From Pogostemon cablin (Eukaryota > Streptophyta > Magnoliopsida > Lamiales > Lamiaceae): 64,000 nt of DNA. Where the stretch lies: contig CM042994.1 in NCBI GenBank assembly GCA_023678885.1, positions 19,191,073-19,255,072 of the forward strand. The letters run 5' to 3'. Made by a program: the position numbers and the translations under genes. Positions within the stretch are counted from its first letter, which is position 1. Each line of letters opens with the position of its first letter. The notes under the pieces are model-generated. The model was not told the origin of the DNA. It made no database searches and was given only the letters and a program-made list of their open reading frames with translations. Below are positions 30,152 through 42,887 of the stretch, piece after piece.

Positions 30152-33100
30152 ATGGATTTATATGAAAAAATAGATTTCAGTCCTGGTTCTTCAGCCAGAA
30201 AAATCATTTCAGAAGAATTTAAAAGTCAAGGTTATACACCTTTTATAAATTGCTTTTTTGAGAATTTTACTCAAAATGAAATTATAAGTTTTCAAGATGA
30301 GTTTTATAAAACTTGTAAAGAAAAAAATGTGTTAATACCTTTTGCAGCATGGTTTATGAATACCTATGTAAAAAATTATATTTTTATTTTAGAAAGAAAT
30401 TATAATTTGCAAAATGACATAGTTGTGACAGATATATATCCTCCACAACAATATTTTCATATTGAAAAAAATGGAAGAATTTATAATTTTGTAGCTCTTG
30501 CTAAACTTATAGAAGATGATATTATACAAATTACTTGTAAACATATTAATACTATGTTTGAAAATCAGAATTATACAAATTTATTTTTAAATGTATTAGG
30601 AGAACAAATCTAGTCTATTCATAATAAACTGAATATGATAATATCAGTTATTAATAAAAATAGTCAACCCATTGTAATAGTTACAGAAAAGGAGAAAAAA
30701 GATTTACAAAATCTCCAGCCTGTAATAATTACAGATAGGGGAAAAGAAGCTTTGCCAAGCTTCCAACCACCTCCAGTAATATCTAATTTCAAAATCAAGC
30801 CATTATATGAGCTTGAGAAATATCTTGAGGAAAAGTTTAATAAACTTAGTATAAAAACTCTTGATAAAGAGTTATATGATAATATCATAGAAAATCCTGA
30901 TTATAGACAGGTTTTTCAAAATCAGATCAATAAGATCAATACTAAATGGGCTGATAAGCCAATACAGAATAAGTTCTATTACAATAGACCAACACATATG
31001 GATGTATTACATGAAGAATACACTGATACTATTGATATAGTTATTCTGGTAATAAGATCTATGAGTGGAATATTGATGGCTATTCTAATAGACAGATTTA
31101 TAATACAGTTGCTTATGTACTTAACAATTTGTAAAAATAGCAATAATTCTGATAAGGTTATTGCAGCAATGAAGTTGCTGGATTTACTGGACAGCTTAAA
31201 GGCTGGTGGGATAATTATTTATCTCAAAATGATAGAGATAATATTCTCAATATGGTTAAACAAGAAGGTAATAATACTACCGAAAATGCAGTTTATACAC
31301 TTGCAGTTAATAAATTTGAACACTTCACTGGAAGGTTCAGTGATAATAGTTATACTATTAGAACACTGCTCCAAACATTGAGGTGCAGAACACTCTCTTA
31401 TTTTAGGTGGTATAAGGATACTTTCCTAAGCAGAGTAATGGAATTACCAGAATGTAATAACATTCATTGGAAGTCAAAATTTATTGACAAATTACCAGTT
31501 TATTTGCTGAAAGAGTAAGAAAAACCTTAAAACGTAATCATATTACGATTCCATATGAAAGTTATATTTATGGTGCTCTAATAGACACTTGTATTCAGGA
31601 AGGATTAGCTTTATGCAATGAAATAAAGCTAAATCAACAGATTAAAAGGCAAAATCTCGATGAGAAAAAACAATTGGGAGAATTTTGTCAACAATTTGGT
31701 TAGGATAATCCTTCATCCAGTAAAACCAAAATTAATAAAGATAAAAAGGTTTATAAACCTAAACATAGGAGATATTCTCCTAGACAGATTGAGAAATAGA
31801 ATAAAAGAAAGGAAGAAAAATTCCAAAAGAAGTCTTATAGACAAAGATATAATAAGAAAAGAGATAGATATTTTAAAATATGTGGTAAAAAAGGTCATAC
31901 CAAAAAATTTTGTTGGACCAAGAAAAAGATTAATAATCTTGAAATTCCTGATGATATCAAGGAAATTATAATACAGACTCTTGAAGAAAAATCTGAATTT
32001 AAGAAATCAGAATCAAATTTTTCATCTACTTCTGAATCAGAAGAAGAAATCATCAACAATTTAGTTGATGAAAATATTTCTAAATCAGAAGAATGTGAGC
32101 TTTGTAAAGAAGGATTAATATGTCCAAAAGAGATTAATAATCTTGATAATAATCAATCTTAGTTTTATAAGATTATATCTCAATTCTCAGATATGACGAT
32201 TAATGTTTTAACCTCTGATAATATCTTCGAGGTGCTAAAAATGATTAAAGATCCTTTGTTAAGGAATCAAATTATCAATGATATTGGTAATGAAAATGAA
32301 GCCTCCTCTTCTAATAAAGAAGAAGAATTAACTCAAGACATTCTTAATAAGAATAAGTCTTATAACATGACAGAAGTCATGAACTAGTTAAGAACCAAAT
32401 ATCAAGTTCTAAGAGATATATCTCTACAAGATCTTCATAAAGAGGTTAATAATCTCAGAGAAGAAATAAAATTATTAAAGAATAAGAATCTTATTCAAGA
32501 ATCTAGAATATCTGGATTAGAGGAATTTTCTAAAGGAAAAAATATTTCACATGAGAATACTTATCAAAATATTGAGGTTAATAAACCTAGTATGTTCAAT
32601 GACACATTTCTTTCTACTATTGAAATGGTTATATTCCAAAAATGGTATATAAAAATATCATTATTGAATGATTATCATTATACAAAAACATTTACTGCTC
32701 TTGTTGATAGTGGTGCAGATTTAAATGTTATACAGGAAGGATTATTACCTACTCTATATTTTCATAAAACTAGTCATACATTATGGCATGCAGGAGGTGA
32801 TAAACTCCAAATTAATTATAAGCTCCCTAAAGCTTATGTGTGTGTTAATAACAAATGTATTTCGCAAAGTTTTATACTTGCAAAAAATATTTCAAACCAA
32901 ATTATACTTGGAACTCCATTTTTAAACAATATTTACCCCATAAAAAATATTGATAATAAAGGTATTATTGGTACTTTTAAAGGAGATAATATTTTCCTTG
33001 AATTTATTATTGAACCTTTTACAAAAGTTTTGCATAGTCTTTATGATAATATCAAGGCAAAACAAGATCAAAATATTTTTTTTAAAACAAGAGATTAATA

Positions 33101-34560
33101 TTATTACTCTTGATGATCAATTGAAAATTCCTAAATTACAGGATAAAATTAGTCTTTTGAAAAATCAATTTTCATTAGAAATTTGTAACGATCATCTTAA
33201 TGCTTTTTGGGATAGAAAAAAACATATTATTTCTTTGCCTTATGAGGATTCTTTTGATGAAAAGAATATTCCAATAAAGGCTACACCTTGTCAAATGAAT
33301 TCAGAATATTTATAATTGTGTAAAAAAGAAATTGAATCTTTATTACATAAAGGACTTATTAGTCATTCTCAATCTCCTTGGTCATGTACTGCATTTTATG
33401 TTAATAAATATACTGAGATTGAAAGAGGTATACCAAGATTGGTTATTAATTACAAACCTCTAAATAAAGTTCTGAAATGGATCAGACATCTAATTCCTAA
33501 TAAAAAGGATTTATTTGATAGACTTTATAATAGTCTGATATTTTTTAAATTCGATCTTAAGTCAGAATACTGGCAAATTTAGATTAATAAATATGATAGA
33601 TACAAGACAACATTTAATGATTCAATAGGACATTATGAATGGAATATGATGCCATTTGGTTTAAAGAATGCTCCTTCTGAATTTCAGAAGATTATGAATG
33701 ATATTTTTACTCCTTATAGTGAGTTTATAATTGTTTATATTGATGATATTTTGGTATATTCAAAAACCATTGAAATGCATTTTAAACATTTCCATATTTT
33801 TAAATCATTAATTATTCAGAATGGATTAGTAATTTCTAAACCAAATATGGAATTATTTCAGACTAGAATTAGATTTCTAGGTCATATTATTGAAAAAGGA
33901 AATATTATTCCTATTAACAGAAGCATTGATTTTGCTGATAAATTTCCTGATGAGATAACTGAAAAAACTTAATTACAAAGATTTTTAGGAAGTCTTAATT
34001 ATATTGCTCCTTATTATCATAATTTGGTTAAGGACACAGCCATTTTATATGATAGACTTAAGAAGAATCCTAAACCATGGACTAATAGTCATACTGATGT
34101 TGTTAGAACGATTAAATCTAGAGTTAAAATTCTACCTTGCTTAATGATTAGTAATCCAAATTGGAAAAAGCTTATAGAGACAGATGCCTATAATATTGGA
34201 TTTGGTGGTATAGTAACCCAGATCAATCCGAATAATAAACAAACATATCTTGTTAGATTTCATTCTGGGAAATAGAATGATTCTCAGAAAAATTATGCTA
34301 CTACTGTTATAGAGATTCTTGCAATTGTTAAATGTGTTTTAAAATTTCAAGATGATTTGAATAATAAGAAATTTACTATTGTAACAGATTGCAATGCAGC
34401 TAAATTTATGTTTCAAAAAGATTTCAAACATGATGTTTCTAAGCAAATGTTTGCTAGATGGCAGACTCATTTAGCCCCATTTGATTTTGAGATTGTTTAT
34501 AAAAAAAGAGAAGATAATAGTCTTCCAAATTTCTTAACTCGTGAATATTTTCAGGTATGA
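30152..34560 (+). pseudogene. ORF2 polyprotein of lineage B, full length but heavily broken
   Basis: All domains in order from ATG 30152 to TGA 34560. Breaks include Gln-to-TAG near 30,611; 1-nt deletion near 31,037; 8-nt deletion near 31,108; 1-nt deletions near 31,170 and 31,495; stops near 31,702 and 31,797; Cys-to-Phe in the knuckle (31872-31874); TAG 32160-32162; TAG near 32,385; frameshift near 33,075; TAA 33313-33315; TAG 33580-33582; stops near 33,970 and 34,275. DSGAD (about 32,708) and YIDDIL (about 33,740) remain readable. Confidence 0.92.
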
Positions 34561-35900
34561 GTACACGAGGTAGAAAATCTTCCTCTTATAGAGGAAGAGG
34601 TGGCAGAGGAAAAATGTCTAAGATAATATCTCAACATGACAATAAAAAGCTTATAGCAATGAATAGAGCTGAAGAAGAAGCATATCAAGAATTTCTTAAT
34701 AAAAGAATTAAACAACAAAAACCAAATGAAGAAAGTAATACTTCTTCAACATCATATGCTCAAGTAGTTGAGAAAGAAGAATCTGATAATATTGGATTCA
34801 TTCAAAATGAATATAAAGAAATAATATTTCTTTTAGAAGAAAGAGATTTAAAATGGATCAATGATCCTTGGACTTTAATGCAAAGATATATGAATAATAG
34901 TTCCATGCAAATGAGGACTTATAAGTAAAGATATCTGTATGAACAGATATTACTTCAAACTGGTTCTTGTGATATTACACATTTTACAGGAACTAGTAAT
35001 GAAATTTATAATTTCAGTAAAATAATAATTAAAAGGGTAATATCCTTGTAAGATTGGGGAATTTCTCCATTAAGAGAAAAAGATGTTATGAATAATAAAG
35101 GAGTTCCAATGAAATATAATTATTGAGACTATTGTGATGCCTTTATGAAGGTACTTAATTATGAAAATGATAAAAAGAAACATACTTGGTTTATCAAGAT
35201 ATGTTCAAATGTTTACAAGGACGATATCCCACACTGGTTTATACACTGGTTTCATAGTTTTGGCCCCACTTCAATTATTTTACCAGAAAATATGAAAATT
35301 TCATTTGATAGATGGGTGGATATATCCCCACAACTTTTAAAAAAGAAAGAATTAAAATTATACATTGAGGGTATAGCCTCATGCTACTTTTTTATTGAAT
35401 TTTCAATACCATGGATATTTAAATGGTCTCCAGAATTAGATAATACCGAAACAGGAATTCCATGCATATACAAGACATTTTACACTAAATTTTGGGATAA
35501 AATGTTTTGTATAGATCCCAAAACAAATCAGATTTATGGGATAGAGACAATGGATCTCTTGGAGAAAAAATTGAAATTGTATAGTAATACCTATAGAGAA
35601 GTTCATACTCCTTCTCCATTCGATCATATTTTGAGAAAATCTAAAATGAAGTCAGAAAATTTGACAAGAGAGCAAATGATAGCTGCTTATATTGAAGAAA
35701 TGAAGAAGGATTTGATATCACAATTTGGAGATGATAATAAATCAGAGTCTACTATGGTCTCTGAACAAATGCAAGATGCACAAGATCCAAATGATGTGGA
35801 TCTAGATGAAATTTTTATGGCAATTCAGGATATTCTGATAGAAAAATTTACACCTGAGAAAGAAGTATCTTCATCATCATCAATTCACAAAGGAAAATAA
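34557..35900 (+). pseudogene. ORF3 of lineage B, three in-frame stops
   Basis: ATG 34557 overlaps the ORF2 TGA (ATGA). The RG-rich start MSTRGRKSSSYRGRGGRGK and the whole core are present. Stops: Ser-to-TAA at 34926-34928, Glu-to-TAA near 35,048, Trp-to-TGA near 35,126. The last 252 codons (35145-35900) are open. Ends TAA 35898-35900. Confidence 0.88.
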
Positions 35901-36147
35901 TATACCTGAAGAAGATGATGTCATTGCTTACGACATCAACAGTAAGCAGCCAGACAGGATACTGTTCATAAACAGTAAAGCAGCCAGACAAATCACTGTT
36001 CATCAACAGTAAATTACTGTATACTTTTGACTTACTGTAGCACTTTATACTGTGCAGATCGAAAATTTTAGCTTTTTACTGTTAATTCACGCGGTTTCTA
36101 CTGTTGGATTGCGTTTTCTTATTGTATAAATAGATTTGAAGCTTTTC
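35901..36147 (+). promoter_or_regulatory. EPRV promoter region (block 6), cut 15 bp after the TATA box
   Basis: as-1-like palindrome (35917-35937), ACTGTTCATAAACAGT and ACTGTTCATCAACAGT palindromes (about 35,960-36,010) and TATAAATA (36125-36132). The leader is gone; coat-protein sequence of block 7 follows at once. A transcript starting here would carry block 7 sense sequence. Confidence 0.83.
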
Positions 36148-39100
36148 ATTTGCAGCATGGTTTATGAATACCTATGTAAAAAATTATATTTTTATTATAG
36201 AAAGAAATTATAATTTGCAAAATGACACAGTTGTGACAGATATATATCCTCCACAACAATCTTTTCATATTGAAAAAATTGAAGAATTTATAATTTTCTA
36301 GCTTTTACTAAACTTATAGAAGATGATACTATAGAAATTACTTGTAAACATATTAATACTATATTTGAAAATTAGAATTATACAAATTTATTTTTAAATG
36401 TAATAGGAGATCAAATCCAGTCTATTCATAATAAACTGGATATAATAATATCAGTTATTAATAAAAATAGTCAACCCACTGTAATAGTTACAGAAAAAGA
36501 GAAAAAAGATTTACAAAATCTCAAGCCTGTAATAATTACATATAGGGGAAAAGAAGCTTTGCCAAGCTTCCAACCACCTCCAGTAATATCTAATTTCAAA
36601 ATCAAGCCATTATATGAGCTTGAGAAATATCTTGAGGAAAAGTTTAATAAACTTAGTATAAAAACTCTTGATAAAGAGTTATATGATAATATCATTTAAA
36701 ATCCTGATTATAGGCAGGTTTTTCAAAATCAGATCAATAAGATCAATACTAAATGGGCTGATAAGCCAATACAGAATAAGTATTATTACAATAAACCAAC
36801 ACCCATGGATGTATTACATGAAGAATACACTGATACTATAGATATTAGTTATTCTGATAATGAGATCTATTAGTGGAATATTGATGGCTATTCTAATAAA
36901 TAGATTTATAATACAGTACATAGAATGCTTATGTACTCAACAATTTGTAAAAATAGCAATAATTCTGATAAGGTTATTGCAGCAATGATAGTTGCTGGAT
37001 TTACTGGACAGCTTAAAGGCTGGTGAGATAATTATTTATCTCAAAATGATAGAGATAATATTCTCAATATGGTTAAACAAGAAGGTAATAATACTACGGA
37101 AAATGTAGTTTATACACTTGCAGTTAATATAATTGAACACTTCACTGGAAGGTTCAGTGACAATAGTGATACTATTAGAACATTGCTCCAAACATTGAGG
37201 TGCAGAACACTCTCTGATTTTAGGTGGTATAAAGATACTTTCCTAAGCAGAGTAATGGAATTACCAGAATGTAATAACATTCATTGGAAGTCAAAATTTA
37301 TTGATGGATTATCCAGCTTATTTGCTGAAAGGATAAGAAAACCTTAAAATGTAATCATATTACGATTCCATATGAAAGTTATACTTATGGTGCTCTAATA
37401 GACACTTGTATTCAGGAAGGATTAGCTTTATGCAATGAAATTAAGCTAAATCAACAGATTAAAAGGCAAAATCTCGATGAGAAAAAATAATTGGGAGAAT
37501 TTTTTCAACAATTTGGTTTGGATAATCCTTCATCCAGTAAAACCAAAATTAATAAAGATAAAAAGGTTTATAAACCTAAACATAGGAGATATTCTCCTAG
37601 ACAGATTGAGAAACAGAATAAAATAAAGGAAGAAAAATTCCAAAAGAAGTCTTATAGACAAAGATATAATAAGAAAAAAGATAGATATTGTAAAATATGT
37701 GGTAAAAAAGGTCATACCAAAAAATTTTGTTGGACCAAGAAAAAGATTAATAATCTTGAAATTCCTGATGATATCAAGGAAATTATAATACAGACTTTTG
37801 AAGAAAAATCTGAATTTGAGAAATCAGAATCAGATTTTTCATCTACTTCTGAATCAGAAGAAGAAATCATCAACAATTTAGTTGATGAAAATATTTCTAA
37901 ATCAGAAGAATGTGAGCCTTGTAAAGAAAGATTAATATGTCCAAGAGAGATTAATAATCTTGATAATAAACAATCTGAGTTTTATAAGATTATATCTCAA
38001 TTCTCAGATATGACGATTAATGTTTTAACCTCTGATAATATCTTCGAGGTGCTAAAAATGATTAAAGATCCTTTGTTAAGGAATCAAATTATCAATGATA
38101 TTGGTAATTAAAATGAAGCCCCCTCTTCTAATAAAGAAGAAGAATTGACTTAAGACATTCTTAATAAGAATAAGTCTTATAACATGACAGAAGTCATGAA
38201 CTGGTTAAGAACCAAATATCAGGTTCAAAGAGATATATCTCTACAAGATCTTCATAAAGAGATTAATAATCTCAGAGAAGAAATAAAATTATTAAAGAAT
38301 AAGAATCTTATTCAAGAATCTAGAATATCTAGATTAGAGGAATTTTCTAAAGGAAAAAATATTTCACATGAGAATATTTCTCAAAATATTGAGGTTAATA
38401 AACCTAGTATGTTCAATGACACATTTCTTTCTACTATTGAGATGGTTATATCCTAAAAATGGTATATAAAAATATCATTATTGATTGATAATCATTATAC
38501 AAAAACATTTACTGCTCTTGTTGATAGTGGTGCAGATTTAAATGTTATACAGGAAGGATTAATACCTACTCGATATTTTCATAAAACTAGTCATACATTA
38601 TGGCATGCAGGAGGTCTTATTGATAATAAAGGTCTTATTGATAATAAAGGTCTTATTGGTCCTTTTAAAGGAGATAATATTTTTCTTGAATTTATTATTG
38701 AACCTTTTACAAAAGTTTTGCATAGTCTTTATGATAATATCAAGGCAAAATAAGATCAAATTAGTTTTTTAAAACAAGAGATTAATATTATTACTCTTGA
38801 TGATCAATTGAAAAATCCTAGATTACAGGATAAAATTAGTCTTTTGAAAAATCAATTTTCATTAGAAATTTGTAATGATCATCCTAATGCTTTTTGGGAT
38901 AGAAAAAAATATTATTTCATTGCCTTATGAGGATTCTTTTGATGAAAAGAATATTCCAACAAAGGCTAGACCTTGTCAAATGAATTCAGAATATTTAGAA
39001 TTATGTAAAAAAGAAATTGAATCTTTATTACATAAATGACTTATTAGTCATTCTAAATCTCCTTGGTCATGTACTGCATTTTATGTTAATAAACATTCTG

Positions 39101-40238
39101 AGATTGAAAGAGGTATACCAAGACTGGTTATTAATTACAAACCTCTAAATAAAGTTCTGAAATGGATCAAACATCCAATTCCTAATAAAAAGGATTTATT
39201 GGATAGACTTTATAATAGTCTGATATTTTCGAAATTCGATCTTAAGACTGGTAAATTCAGATTAATAAATCTGATAGATACAAGACAACATTTAATGTTC
39301 TAATAGGACATTATGAATGGAATGTGGTGCCATTTGGTATAAAGAATGCTCCTTCTGAATTTTAGAAGATTATGAATGATATTTTTACTCCTTATAATGA
39401 GTTTATAATTGTTTATATTGATGATATTTTGGTATATTCAAAAACCATTGAAATGCATTTTAAACATTTGCATATTTTTAAATCATTAATTATTCAGAAT
39501 GGATTAGTAATTTCTAAACCAAAAATGGAATTATTTCAGACTATAATTAGATTTCTAGGTCATATTATTGAAAAAGGAAATATTATTCCTATTAACAGAA
39601 GCATTGATTTTGCTGATAAATTTCCTGATGAGATAACTGAAAAAACTCATTTACAAAGATTTTTAGGAAGTCTTAATTATATTGCTCCTTATTATCATAA
39701 TTTGGTTAAGGACACAGCTATTTTATATGATAGACTTAAGAAGAATCCTAAATCATGGACTAATAGTTATACTGATGCTGTTAGAAAGAATAAATCCAGA
39801 GTTAAAACTCTACCTTGCTTAATGATTAGTAATCCAAATTGGAAAAAGCTTATAGAGACAGATGCCTCTAATATAAGATTTGGTGGTAAATTAACCCAGA
39901 TCAATCCGAATAATAAACAAACATATCTTGTTAGATTTCATTCTTGGAAATGGAATGATTCTCAGAAAAATTATGCTACTATTGTTAAAGAGGTTCTTGC
40001 AATTGTTAAATGTGTTTTAAAATTTCAAGATGATTTGTATAATCAGAAATTTACTATTGTAACAGATTGCAATGCAGATAAATTTATATTTCAAAAATAT
40101 TTCAAACATGATGTTTCTAAGTAAATGTTTGCTAGATGGCAGGCTCATTTAGCCCCATTTGATTTTGAGATTGTTTATAAAAAAGGAGAAGATAATAGTC
40201 TTCCAGATTTCCTAACTCGTGAATATTTTCAGGTATGA
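36148..40238 (+). pseudogene. ORF2 of lineage B, N-terminally truncated, heavily broken
   Basis: Coat core to RNase H. Many stops (near 36,373, 36,698, 36,870, 36,903, 37,026, 37,487, 38,109, 38,152, 38,454; TAA 38751-38753; near 39,037, 39,053, 39,363; TAA 40122-40124) and frameshifts (near 36,280, 37,345, 38,910, 39,250). The zinc knuckle CKICGKKGHTKKFC (near 37,690) and protease DSGAD are intact, but about 150 bp after the protease active site are missing. RT YIDDIL near 39,415. RNase H carries NIRFGG where most copies have NIGFGG. Ends at TGA 40238 overlapping ORF3. Confidence 0.9.
38615..38650 (+). repeat. 18-bp tandem duplication at a protease deletion
   Basis: Two perfect 18-bp units (38615-38632 and 38633-38650) and a partial third replace about 150 bp present in block 6 (about 32,799-32,949). 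The unit is the sequence found at the far deletion edge, as expected from templated or slippage repair of a break. Confidence 0.75.
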
Positions 40239-41577
40239 GTACCTGAGGTAGAGGATCTTCCTCTTATAGAGGAAGAGGTGGCAGAGGAAAAATGCCGGAG
40301 ATAATATCTCAGCATGGCAATAAAAAGCTTATAGCAATTATTAGAGCTGAAGAAGAAGCATATCAAGAATTTCTTGATAAAAGAAATAAACAGCAAAAAC
40401 CAAATGACGAAAGTAATACTTCTTCAACATCATATGCTCAAGTAGTTGACAAAGAAGAATCTGATAATATTGGATTCATTCAAAATGGATATAAAGAAAT
40501 AATATTTCTTTTAGAAGAAAGAGATTTAAAATGGATCAATGATCCTTGGACTTTAATTCAAAGATATATGGATAATAGTTCCATGCAAATGAGGACTTAT
40601 AAGTCAAGATATCTGTATGAACAGATACTATTTCAAACTGGTTCTTGTGATATTACACATTTTACACGAACTAGTAATGAAATTTAAAATTTCAGTAAAA
40701 TAATAATTAAAAGGGTAATATCCTTGGAAGATTGGGGAATTTCTCCATTAAGAGAAAAAGATGTTATGAATAATAAAGGAGTTCCAATGAAATATAATTA
40801 TTGGGACTATTGTAATGCCTTTATGATGGTACTTAATTATGAAAATGATAAAAAGAAACATACTTGGTTTATCAAGATATGTTCAAATGTTTACAAGGAT
40901 GATATCCCACACTGATTTATACACTGATTTCATTGTTTTAGCCACATTTCAATTATTTTACCAGAAAATATGAAAATTTCATTTGATAGATGGGTGGATA
41001 TATCCCCACAGCTTTTAAAAGAGCAAGAATTAAAATTATACATTGAGGGTATAGCCTCATGCTACTTTTTTATTGAATTTTCAATACCATGGATATTTAA
41101 ATGGTCTCCAGAAGTAGGTAATACCGAAACATGAATTCCATGCATATACAAGACATTTTACACTAAATTTTGGGATAAAATGTTATGTATAGATCCCAAA
41201 ACAAATCAGATTTATGGGATAGAGACAATGGATCTCTTGGAGAAAAAATTGAAATTGTGTAGTAATACCTATAGAGAAGTTCATACTCCTTCTCCATTCG
41301 ATCATATTTTGAGAAAATCCAAAATGAAGTCAGAAAATTTGACAAGAGAGTAGATAATAGTTGCCTATTTGAAGAAATGAAAAAGGATTTGATATCACAA
41401 TTTGGAGATGATAATAAATCAGAGTCTACTATGGTCTCTGAACAAATACAAGATGCACAATATCCAAATGATGTAGATCTAGATGAAATTTTTATGGCAA
41501 TTCAGGAATCTCTGATAGAAAAATTTACACCTTAGAAAGAAGCATCTTCATCATCTTCAATTAACAAAGGAAAATAA
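40235..41577 (+). pseudogene. ORF3 of lineage B, many stops
   Basis: ATG 40235 (ATGA overlap with ORF2) is followed by a TGA at codon 4. Further stops include TAA near 40,685, two TGA codons near 40,914 and 40,926, and several beyond 41,130; a frameshift lies near 41,360. Core motifs remain readable (EDWGISPLREK near 40,725). Ends at the TAA at 41575-41577. Confidence 0.87.
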
Positions 41578-42366
41578 TATACCTGAAGAAGATGATGTCA
41601 TTGCTTACGACATCAACAGTAAGCAGCCAGACAGGATACTGTTCATAAACAGTAAAGCAGCCAGACAAATCACTGTTTATCAACAGTAAATTACTGTATA
41701 CTTTTGACTTACTGTAGCACTTTATACTGTGCAGACCAAAAATTTTGGCTTTTTACTGTTAATTCACGCAATTTCTACTATTGGGACGCGTTTTCTTATT
41801 GTATAAATAGATTTGAAGTTTTTCATTTGAAGGCATCGATCAGAAATCTCTCATTTCTCTCTTCTGATCAAAATTTAAGCTCATGTGTTGAGCATTCCCT
41901 CTTTTGTAAAATATAAATTTGTATTAATAAAAGAAGCATTCTGAGTACATATAATTTGTAAGTATTTACAATTTTTTTTTTTATTTATTATGTTCATGTT
42001 TAGCGTAATAGGCTAAATTATTCATGTTTTGATTCATAACTATTAATTGTGCTAGCATGGAACTTATATAGTTTATGGTAGGATATTCTAATAAGAATCT
42101 AAATAGGTTAGAAGGTAATCAACTGGCCTTAAAACAAAATGATGCCTTAAATATGTTGCTCCTGTAAGTCCCAGTTTTAGCCGTTTGAAAGGCGTTGTGA
42201 TGGGCATGTTGGAGGTTTTATTTGGGTATGATTTTATTTAAAGATGTCGGTTTAATTTCCATTCTGTAAAATGTCCTATATGATTCTGGTTAGCCGATCC
42301 TATCCTTAGATGGTATCAGAGCCATGGTAGTAACTATTGATGTTATGGATCAACACATGTTTTATC
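41578..42366 (+). promoter_or_regulatory. EPRV promoter/leader region, complete (block 7, lineage B)
   Basis: The only complete lineage B non-coding region. as-1-like palindrome 41594-41614; palindromes 41638-41653 and 41672-41687; TATA box 41802-41809; inverted repeat 41838-41869; two-codon uORF 41883-41891; AATAAA 41926-41931, about 120 nt after the TATA box and so suited to ending a terminally redundant RNA; hairpin 41999-42017; shared box 42177-42196; primer-binding site 42311-42327; MP ATG 42367. Confidence 0.86.
42311..42327 (+). promoter_or_regulatory. tRNA-iMet primer-binding site (lineage B)
   Basis: TGGTATCAGAGCCATGG, complementary to the 3' end of initiator tRNA-Met, 39 nt before the MP ATG. 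Same role and position as 8464-8480. Confidence 0.88.
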
Positions 42367-42887
42367 ATGAATTTCATGAATATGATTAATAAGAATAATA
42401 ATATTAAGAATATTAGAAATGTGGAATATGATATTTCAGAGAATTTAGATCTGCTTAATAAGTGGATAATTCCTATGATAGAACCTAGATTAACATATCA
42501 ATTAGGTACTTTTAAAAAAATAGGTTTAAAACAAGTAGTTAAAACTACTGAAGAATAGATTTCCTTAGATAGTAATGATATGATAGTTAGATTATTATCT
42601 GAAAAGGATATGGGTGCGTATAGCAACACTCATAAATTCCTTCATATAGGATTAGTACAAATTGCATTTAAACTTTTGGCTTTAAAGGGATTACCAGAAA
42701 GCTTTATAGCAGCTTTAAGAGATGGTAGAAATTTAAATTGGAAACAATCTTTAATGGATATTATACAATCCAGCTTAACTAATGGACCAGTTTATTTTAA
42801 TGTTTATCTTAATTTGCAACTGTCTTTATCTGATGTTAATATACTTGATGCTTTAACATTAAATGTTAAAACATATGGTTATAACCA
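42367..42887 (+). pseudogene. MP: Movement protein, N-terminal half, lineage B
   Basis: Starts at ATG 42367; in-frame TAG at 42556-42558; then open through the MP core LSDVNILDALTLNVKT. Viral sense sequence stops at about 42,887, where the minus-strand leader of block 8 begins. This is the counterpart of the C-terminal half kept in block 8 (49713-50307). Confidence 0.88.

Larger units (their letters stand above)
30053..36147 (+). mobile_element. EPRV block 6 (lineage B), plus strand
   Basis: Starts with the last 96 bases of MP, then ORF2, ORF3 and the promoter, stopping just after the TATA box at about 36,147, where it jumps into the coat region of block 7. The jump shows 3-4 bp microhomology (TTTG). 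Together with block 5 it forms an inverted repeat with arms of over 4 kb and a loop of about 1.8 kb. Confidence 0.91.
36148..42887 (+). mobile_element. EPRV block 7 (lineage B), plus strand
   Basis: Starts in the coat region (AAWFMNTYVKNYI), runs through ORF2, ORF3 and the complete non-coding region with primer-binding site, then the first half of MP, and ends at about 42,887. There a minus-strand leader begins (block 8). With block 8 it forms an inverted repeat of more than 5 kb per arm around a loop of about 0.6 kb (42,311-42,887). Confidence 0.91.

Noticed and set aside
42311..42327. Possible tRNA-Met gene
   Set aside because: Only the 3'-end complement is present, at the primer-binding position before MP; no cloverleaf around it.
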